38,526 nucleotides of DNA, taken from Bacteroidales bacterium. Its GTDB lineage: Bacteria; Bacteroidota; Bacteroidia; Bacteroidales; Muribaculaceae. The stretch lies in assembly GCA_014800245.1 (NCBI GenBank), contig JAAVGM010000002.1:1-38526 (forward strand). Direction: 5' to 3'. Below are positions 31,568-38,526 of the stretch, one piece after another. Within the stretch, counting starts at the first letter, position 1. Every line of letters begins with the position of its first letter. The notes under the pieces were generated by a model. The model searched no databases and had not been told where the DNA came from. It saw only the letters and a program-made list of their open reading frames with translations. Position numbers and translations under genes: made by a program.

Positions 31568-33970
31568 ATGAAATTACGCAGCATATTTTCAGCAGGTCTG
31601 CTGGCTATCGCTTTGGTGGCAGCCGCTATGACCGACGACGAAGTGATTAATTATATCCGAATCCAGTCGGCCAACGGAATGAGCGACCAGGAGATCGGAC
31701 AGGAGCTTATGGCTAAGGGCGTTAGCCCGAATCAGGTGCAACGAATCAAGGCTAAATATAAGAAAGAGGGGTCTGACAATACGGGCACCCCCGTTTCTGC
31801 GCAATCCGCCGCCATTACCGACAACGGCCGCAACTCGGAGCCGGAAGTGATGGTACAGGAGGAAGGGGTTGTGGATGTTATGGCTCCGGATGCTGATCAG
31901 GCTGCACGTGAGGTGTATGGCCACGACCTTTTCAATTCCCGATCTCTTACTTTCGAGCCTAATAATAAGAATATGGCTACCCCGAAGAATTATCGGCTCG
32001 GTCCGGGCGATGAGGTGATCATCGACGTTTGGGGAGCTGCTGAGGAGCATATCCGCGAGACTATCTCTCCGGAGGGGAGCATAATGGTATCGAAGTTGGG
32101 TCCGGTGCATCTTAACGGCAAGACTATCGACGAAGCCAATACCTATATCAAGAACCTTTTTTCAAGAAAATATGCCGGCGTAATCAACGATCAGACCGAT
32201 ATCAGCGTCAACTTAGGAGATATCAGGTCGATACAGGTGGATATCATGGGTGAGGTGAGCACTCCGGGATCTTTCCGTTTGTCGCCTTTCTCTACCGTGT
32301 TCCATGCGCTTTATAACGCGGGGGGTATCAACAACATCGGTTCGATGCGTAATATCTCGGTGCTTCGCAACGGTAAGCGCGTAGCCAATGTGGATATCTA
32401 TGATTATCTTTTCAATGGCAAACAGACCGGCAATATCCGTCTGCAGGAGGGGGATGTGATCATTGTGCCTCCGTATCAGCAGATTGTGAATATCTCGGGT
32501 AATGTGAAACGCCCGATGTATTATGAAATCAAGCCGGGCGAGACTGTGTCGTCGCTCATCGATTATGCAGGCGGTTTTGCGGGAGATGCTTATTCGGGGA
32601 TGATCCGATTGCAGCGTCAGAATGGGGAGGACAACGACCTTTATAATATAGAGAAGGATGAATTTGCCACGTATCAGCTGAAGGATGGCGATGTGGTGAC
32701 AGTGGGCACCGTGCTCGACCGTTTCTCCAACCGTGTCGAATTGAAGGGAGCCGTGACTCGTCCGGGACTCTATGCTCTCGGTCAGGGCACAATCACTCTT
32801 AACGACCTTATCCGCAAAGCTGATGGCTTAACTGATGATGCATTCCTTGGACGCGCACTCATTTATCGTCAGGGTCCGGATCTTTCATTGGAGGTGATTC
32901 CTGTGGATTTGGCTGCAATCCAGAGCGGATATGCAGCGGATATCGTGCTTCAGAAGAATGATGTGATCGATATTTCGAGTGTGCATCTGCTTGAAGAGAA
33001 AGGGGATTTCACCATTGCAGGACGTGTGGACAACCCCGGAACATACTCTTATATGGCAAATACATCAGTGGAAGACCTTATCCTCCGCGCCGGCGGACTT
33101 CGTGAGGGTGCTTCTACCGTAAAAATCGAGATTGCCCGCCGAATCGTGGATCCTATCGCCGTAACTGAAAGCAATCAGCTGGCAGAGCTATATACAGTGA
33201 ATATCATCGGAGGGTTGGGACAGAAAAACAGCGAGGCAAGTCGTTTCATACTTAAGCCCTACGACCGTGTCACTGTAAGAACCTCACCTAATTATGTGGC
33301 GCAGAAACTTGTGACGGCCAGCGGTGAGGTGGTATTCGGCGGCGACTATACCCTTATGAAAAGAAATGAGCGTCTAAGCGATCTTGTGGAACGCTGCGGC
33401 GGTCTCGTAGAGGGGGCATATGCCAAGGGTGCTTATCTGAAACGCCATATGACAGAGGATGAATATGAGAGCCGTATGAATGTGATCCGCATAGCGATGC
33501 AGAATCAGGAGGGTACAGATTCCGTATCTTCTGAAAAACTGAATATCTCTCGCATATATAATGTAGGTATCGACCTTCCTGCAGCTTTGGCAAATCCGGG
33601 ATGCACACAGGATTTGGTGCTTCAGCCCGGCGATGAATTGTTTGTGCCTGAGCAGCAGAGCACCGTGAAGATTTCGGGAGATGTGATGTATCCTAACACT
33701 GTAGTGTTTGAGGAGGGGAAGAAGATTTCTCATTATATCGACCAGGCCGGAGGATATGGAGTGACTGCCAAGAAGAGCAAATGCTTCATAATCTATATGA
33801 ATGGTATGGTGGCGCGAGTGAATAAGAATACGGTGGTGGAACCTGGCGCGCATATCATCGTTCCCTCGAAAGATATGAATAATAATGTATGGGAGAAGAT
33901 TGTTCCGCTCGTATCGGGCTTAGGTTCGGTGGCTACTATGGCGGCCGCTATCGCTTCTCTATTCAGATAA
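31568..33970 (+). CDS. SLBB-domain polysaccharide export protein, Wza-like
   Basis: An 800-residue secreted or outer-membrane export protein. A signal peptide (about 1-20, no lipobox Cys) is followed by a short helical region (22-67: DDEVINYIRIQSANGMSDQE), a linker, then the polysaccharide-export domain starting YRLGPGDEVIIDVWG near residue 142. At least four SLBB-type repeats follow, with recurring marks such as VDIMGEVSTPGSFRLSP, VNISGNVKRPMYYEIKPGE and FTIAGRVDNPGTYSYM. The protein ends in a hydrophobic stretch. Such proteins form the outer-membrane exit channel for capsule or EPS. It is about twice as long as E. coli Wza because of the extra repeats, as is usual in Bacteroidetes. It is divergent from the antiterminator and starts a plus-strand unit with wzz. 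Confidence 0.9.
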   Translation: MKLRSIFSAGLLAIALVAAAMTDDEVINYIRIQSANGMSDQEIGQELMAKGVSPNQVQRIKAKYKKEGSDNTGTPVSAQSAAITDNGRNSEPEVMVQEEGVVDVMAPDADQAAREVYGHDLFNSRSLTFEPNNKNMATPKNYRLGPGDEVIIDVWGAAEEHIRETISPEGSIMVSKLGPVHLNGKTIDEANTYIKNLFSRKYAGVINDQTDISVNLGDIRSIQVDIMGEVSTPGSFRLSPFSTVFHALYNAGGINNIGSMRNISVLRNGKRVANVDIYDYLFNGKQTGNIRLQEGDVIIVPPYQQIVNISGNVKRPMYYEIKPGETVSSLIDYAGGFAGDAYSGMIRLQRQNGEDNDLYNIEKDEFATYQLKDGDVVTVGTVLDRFSNRVELKGAVTRPGLYALGQGTITLNDLIRKADGLTDDAFLGRALIYRQGPDLSLEVIPVDLAAIQSGYAADIVLQKNDVIDISSVHLLEEKGDFTIAGRVDNPGTYSYMANTSVEDLILRAGGLREGASTVKIEIARRIVDPIAVTESNQLAELYTVNIIGGLGQKNSEASRFILKPYDRVTVRTSPNYVAQKLVTASGEVVFGGDYTLMKRNERLSDLVERCGGLVEGAYAKGAYLKRHMTEDEYESRMNVIRIAMQNQEGTDSVSSEKLNISRIYNVGIDLPAALANPGCTQDLVLQPGDELFVPEQQSTVKISGDVMYPNTVVFEEGKKISHYIDQAGGYGVTAKKSKCFIIYMNGMVARVNKNTVVEPGAHIIVPSKDMNNNVWEKIVPLVSGLGSVATMAAAIASLFR

Positions 33971-34034
33971 CAATTCATAATTCCTAATTCCTAATTTTCA
34001 GCCGGACTCCGGCACTAATTCCTAATTAAAAAAG
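33971..34034 (+). repeat. Spacer with TAATTCCTAATT repeats and a short hairpin
   Basis: ATTCCTAATT-type units occur three times, separated by a GCCGG-ACT-CCGGC hairpin. It lies between the export gene and wzz. There is no T-run directly after the hairpin, so read-through into wzz is likely. Confidence 0.5.
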
Positions 34035-35162
34035 ATGGAAAATAACGAAGGATATAACCCCTCGGAAGAGGAGAAAGAGATAGACCTCTTGGATCTTTTC
34101 AGAAAGCTTCTCAAGAGAAAGAAAACGATCGGGATATGGTGTCTCGTGGGATTGGTGTTGGGTCTGGTGATCGCCTTCAGTATCCCTAGAGAATATACCA
34201 CCTCCATCACCTTAGCCCCGGAAAGCAACGGCAATCAGGGGTCGTCATCAGGTCTGGGCGCTTTGGCAGCCATGGCCGGCGTGGGAAACACGGCGGCAGG
34301 TGGGGATGCTGTGTCGCCTCAGCTTTATCCCGACCTGTTGAAGTCGGTTCCCTTCTCTATCCCTCTTCTCGATATCCCTTTGACTGATAAAGAGGGTAAG
34401 CGTCAGTTTACGCTTGGCGAATATCTTGAAAATGATATGCGTTCTCCATGGTGGAGCGTAATAACGGGAGCTCCGGGGATGATTATTTCCGCCCTCAAGC
34501 CCTCTAACGATAGCGACGATGGCACAGTGGAACGTGAAGGAGCGAATGGCCCTATCATCATTACCAAAGATCAAGACAATCTTCTGAAAACCCTTAACAG
34601 CTGCCTCACAGCGTCAGTGGACATAAAGACTTCCGTGATCTCTATCAATGTGAGGATGCAGGATCCGATGGTTTCGGCTATTGTTGCCGATTCTGTGGCA
34701 AACCGTCTGAAGGAATATATCGCAGATTATCGAACCAACAAAGCTCGTCAGGATCTGGAATATGTTGAGAAACTGAATAATGAGGCACGCGAAACCTATT
34801 ATAACGCTCAGCAGAAATATGCCAACTATCTTGACACACATCAGGGGATTGTGCTCTATTCGGCTCAGACTATGAGAGACCGTCTGGAGAATGAGGCCAC
34901 TTTGGCATTCAATGTGTTTAATCAGACTTCCCAGCAGCTTCAGATGGCTAAAGCGAAGGTGCAGGAGGAGACTCCGGTGTTTGCCACTATTGAGCCTGCT
35001 GTTGTGCCTCTCAAACCTTCTGCTCCTCGCAAGGTGCTTATCCTTGCCGGATTCATCTTCTTGGCTTTCGTGGGCGCATGCGCATGGATTCTTTTCATCG
35101 AGCCTCTGAAAGCTCAACTCAAAGAGGAGGATGAGAAGGAGAAGAAGACGGAGGGGAATTAA
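34035..35162 (+). CDS. Wzz-type chain-length determinant protein
   Basis: A 375-residue co-polymerase. A cytoplasmic N-terminus (EEKEIDLLDLFRKLLKRKKT) leads into TM1 (about 34-52), and then the start of the Wzz domain (EYTTSITLAPES). The periplasmic part carries a long coiled-coil region (about 230-310, YVEKLNNEARETYYNAQQKY). A Pro-rich turn (VPLKPSAPRK) precedes TM2 (about 332-352). There is no C-terminal tyrosine kinase domain, so length control does not depend on Wzc-type phosphorylation in this protein. It would set polymer length together with Wzy. It starts 64 bases after the export gene. Confidence 0.88.
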   Translation: MENNEGYNPSEEEKEIDLLDLFRKLLKRKKTIGIWCLVGLVLGLVIAFSIPREYTTSITLAPESNGNQGSSSGLGALAAMAGVGNTAAGGDAVSPQLYPDLLKSVPFSIPLLDIPLTDKEGKRQFTLGEYLENDMRSPWWSVITGAPGMIISALKPSNDSDDGTVEREGANGPIIITKDQDNLLKTLNSCLTASVDIKTSVISINVRMQDPMVSAIVADSVANRLKEYIADYRTNKARQDLEYVEKLNNEARETYYNAQQKYANYLDTHQGIVLYSAQTMRDRLENEATLAFNVFNQTSQQLQMAKAKVQEETPVFATIEPAVVPLKPSAPRKVLILAGFIFLAFVGACAWILFIEPLKAQLKEEDEKEKKTEGN

Positions 35163-35195
35163 ACTATTTGGGGAAATATCTGTCTTAATCCGGCT

Positions 35196-36245
35196 ATGAG
35201 AAAACAGACAAAACGAATTTTCAGATATCTAAAATATATATTTATCCTTTTGCCGGCCTCTGTGTCGGCATTTGCGCTTTCGTCTTCGGCGGATGCGCAG
35301 ACCCTCTCTGCAGAGCGTATTGATGCCGTTTTGGCAGGGATGGGTAAAAAAGCAGGTGAGCCGGATTTAGATGCCGTTTTGGCAGGAATGGGCGCCAAGA
35401 CCTCTTCCAAGGGAGCTAATCTTGAAAATATCCTGGCTTCAATGACTCCCACCTCCAAGAGCAAATCTGATCTTGACGGGGTTATTGCCGCCATGAGCAT
35501 CACCAATACCCTCAACTATCTCGACAACGCATATTCGGAAAGCAATCTGTATAATTCCGCCGACGGTTATCAGTCATCGATGATGCAGGGAGGGGGCACC
35601 TACCCTATCCTCCCCGGCGGAGCTGTGCTTCCGATCAGCGGACGTATCACGTCCCGTTTTGGTTTTCGCCCTTCGTTCGGGAGAATGCACAAGGGGGTGG
35701 ATATAGCGTTGCAGGTGGGTGATACGGTCGTAGCGGCTATTGACGGGCGCGTGGAGCGCGTATCGGTTGATCCGAAAGGATACGGAATATTCGTATGCCT
35801 GCGTCATTCCAACGGGATGGAGACACGATATGCTCATCTCAGCCGTGCGCTGGTTACGCCCGGTATGACCGTATATGCAGGCGATCCGATCGCCTTGGGA
35901 GGGAACACGGGAAATTCTACCGGTCCGCATCTTCATTTCGAGACGAGGGTGAACGGCACGGCTCTCGACCCCACAAAGATGTTTGATTTCTCTATGCCGG
36001 GGAATTTCAGAAGCCATCGTAATTTGGCTATGCTTGATCAGGCTAATCCAAAAATAAGCGGAAATAATTATGCTTCCCCAGCTAATGCGAATCAGCAAGG
36101 GAAGCATACGTATATCGTCAAAGCAGGAGATACGGTGGCATCTGTGGCGAAGAAGAACGGGATATCCGTATTGTCGCTCTGTCGCCTGAACATGCTCTCC
36201 ACTAACGATCCTCTCCAGCCGGGAAGAATGCTTAAACTACGTTAA
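35196..36245 (+). CDS. Secreted M23 peptidase with LysM domain
   Basis: A 349-residue secreted protein. A signal peptide (about 10-34) is followed by four short repeats of the type LDAVLAGMG (42-50, 58-66, 76-83, 93-100), then an M23 LytM-type domain (about 145-265), with zinc ligands His165, Asp169 (HKGVD) and His247 (HLH) and catalytic-type His214 and His245. A LysM domain (about 304-349) follows for peptidoglycan binding. All key residues are present, so it is probably an active endopeptidase or an activator of cell-wall cleavage. It lies 33 bases after wzz; a link to glycan export through the cell wall is possible but inferred. The first two repeats are nearly identical in DNA. Confidence 0.88.
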   Translation: MRKQTKRIFRYLKYIFILLPASVSAFALSSSADAQTLSAERIDAVLAGMGKKAGEPDLDAVLAGMGAKTSSKGANLENILASMTPTSKSKSDLDGVIAAMSITNTLNYLDNAYSESNLYNSADGYQSSMMQGGGTYPILPGGAVLPISGRITSRFGFRPSFGRMHKGVDIALQVGDTVVAAIDGRVERVSVDPKGYGIFVCLRHSNGMETRYAHLSRALVTPGMTVYAGDPIALGGNTGNSTGPHLHFETRVNGTALDPTKMFDFSMPGNFRSHRNLAMLDQANPKISGNNYASPANANQQGKHTYIVKAGDTVASVAKKNGISVLSLCRLNMLSTNDPLQPGRMLKLR

Positions 36246-36250
36246 AAAGT

Positions 36251-36327
36251 GGGTAAGTTATAAGATTATAAGTTATAAGAAGCTATTCTCTTATAACCTT
36301 ATAACCTTATAACCCTATAACCTTATA

Positions 36328-36331
<4 letters not shown>
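36251..36331. terminator. AT-rich inverted repeat between convergent genes
   Basis: Repeated units (AGTTATAAG on the left, CTTATAACC on the right) form a long imperfect hairpin between the M23 gene (plus) and ispG (minus). It may terminate both transcripts. It lacks a GC-rich stem and a clear T-run, so termination strength is uncertain. Confidence 0.45.
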
Positions 36332-37938
<1,607 letters not shown>

Positions 37939-37992
37939 TTTTATGGTTGATTCAAGATTTTCGGATTACATCTCTGCTGAGGCATGGATTCC

Positions 37993-38526
37993 TTATCCTA
38001 TCATAGTCATGAAGAAGACGCTCAGAAAGCCCACTGCATATCCGGCAAGCACCTGCGCCGGAGTGTGGCGTCCGAGCCATACGCGTGCCGAACCGAGAAA
38101 TCCGCAGAGCGCCACCCATATGATTATCCATGTGAATACACCGGGCATCGGAGTGCCGTCGTGCATTATTCTAATCAGCAAGGCCACCACTCCGGCCATC
38201 GCCGCAGAATGGGCGCTGATCTTCCATCGGAAGTTGATGAGAAGATTCACAAGCCCTGCCACGCCTCCTCCGGCAAAGAACATCACAAGCCACATCGGAG
38301 CGTGCTTGAAATAGACGAAAAGCCCGGTGCCGGCCATAGCTATGATGGTGATGATATACGGGATGAAACGCTCCTTTCTTCCATTCAAACCAAGATCCTG
38401 CACGATTCCTACACGCTTGAGAAGAATCACCAGCAGGGCCGGGACCACAAGGTTGATACCTGCCACAATGAGTGTGAAGGTAAGCTTTGTGGAGAATGGC
38501 ATGTATTCGAGAATGGAGAGATTGAA
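37993..38526 (-). CDS. PAP2-superfamily membrane phosphatase, 5' end outside window
   Basis: A membrane protein with several hydrophobic segments and the C-terminal PAP2 motifs: KISAHSAAM, with the His of motif 2, and SARVWLGRHTPAQVLAGYAVG (about residues 139-159 from the Met at 38502), motif 3 with its Arg and His. Lipid phosphatases of this type dephosphorylate lipid pyrophosphates such as undecaprenyl diphosphate. The frame stays open upstream of that Met to the window edge (FNLSILEYM), and family members have an extra N-terminal segment, so the true start is probably outside. Motif 1 is not obvious in the visible part. It lies 54 bases before ispG on the same strand. Confidence 0.75.
   Translation of the reverse strand, partial: FNLSILEYMPFSTKLTFTLIVAGINLVVPALLVILLKRVGIVQDLGLNGRKERFIPYIITIIAMAGTGLFVYFKHAPMWLVMFFAGGGVAGLVNLLINFRWKISAHSAAMAGVVALLIRIMHDGTPMPGVFTWIIIWVALCGFLGSARVWLGRHTPAQVLAGYAVGFLSVFFMTMIG

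Overview
The window looks like a chromosome segment from a gut Bacteroidales species, most likely Muribaculaceae or a close relative. The evidence is Bacteroidetes-type promoter elements (TTTG about 17-24 bases upstream of TAnnTTTG), few obvious Shine-Dalgarno sites, Bacteroidetes-type proteins (long-form IspG, DUF3467, Bacteroides-like LolD, UpxY-like NusG) and a large Wzx/Wzy surface-polysaccharide locus. The family assignment comes from recognition by eye, not from a search.

Layout. Positions 1-7.1 kb are ordinary core genome: a possible inverted-repeat element, a lipoprotein, an MBL hydrolase and RsmI-like methylase pair, a NOL1/NOP2/Sun rRNA methyltransferase, an HMA-domain protein, LolD, a DUF3467 protein and CysS, closed by a strong terminator. 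At 7.1-10.8 kb, on the minus strand, are a small membrane protein, a PglF/WbpM-type nucleotide-sugar dehydratase and a PglE-type aminotransferase. At 11.2-12.3 kb is a decayed toxin-antitoxin-chaperone locus: SecB-like protein, HTH antitoxin and a 30-codon toxin stub. From 12.3 to 31.4 kb runs a minus-strand, mostly AT-rich polysaccharide locus, read from right to left: UpxY-like antiterminator, Ugd, a nucleotidyltransferase with a HEPN remnant, a Wzx flippase, an IS66-like remnant, a GT8-like transferase, Glf, a DUF4422 transferase, a Wzy polymerase, a GT2, a DUF1919 protein, a broken GT and second IS66-like remnant, two more glycosyltransferases, a broken second flippase, then a tight seven-gene block (GT4, PglC-like, PglD-like, ACP, KAS III, SDR, KAS III) ending at a hairpin terminator. 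At 31.5-36.2 kb, plus strand and divergent, are the envelope components: an SLBB export protein, Wzz and an M23/LysM peptidase. IspG and a PAP2-family membrane protein cut by the window edge complete the right end.

How it works together (inference). PglF- and PglE-type enzymes make a UDP-4-amino-6-deoxy sugar. The PglD-like enzyme acylates it and the PglC-like enzyme loads it onto undecaprenyl phosphate. Glycosyltransferases extend it with sugars that may include galactofuranose (Glf) and glucuronic acid (Ugd). Wzx flips the unit, Wzy polymerises it, Wzz sets length and the SLBB protein exports it. A dedicated ACP, two KAS III-like enzymes and a ketoreductase-like SDR lie directly behind the PglD-like gene. 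They suggest that a non-acetyl acyl group, for example 3-hydroxybutyryl, is built on the carrier protein and attached to the glycan.

The most interesting features are this acyl cassette and the amount of decay in the locus: a truncated flippase, a glycosyltransferase cut exactly at an IS66-like end, two eroded IS66-like ORFs, and two toxin-antitoxin loci that kept the antitoxin side but lost most of the toxin.
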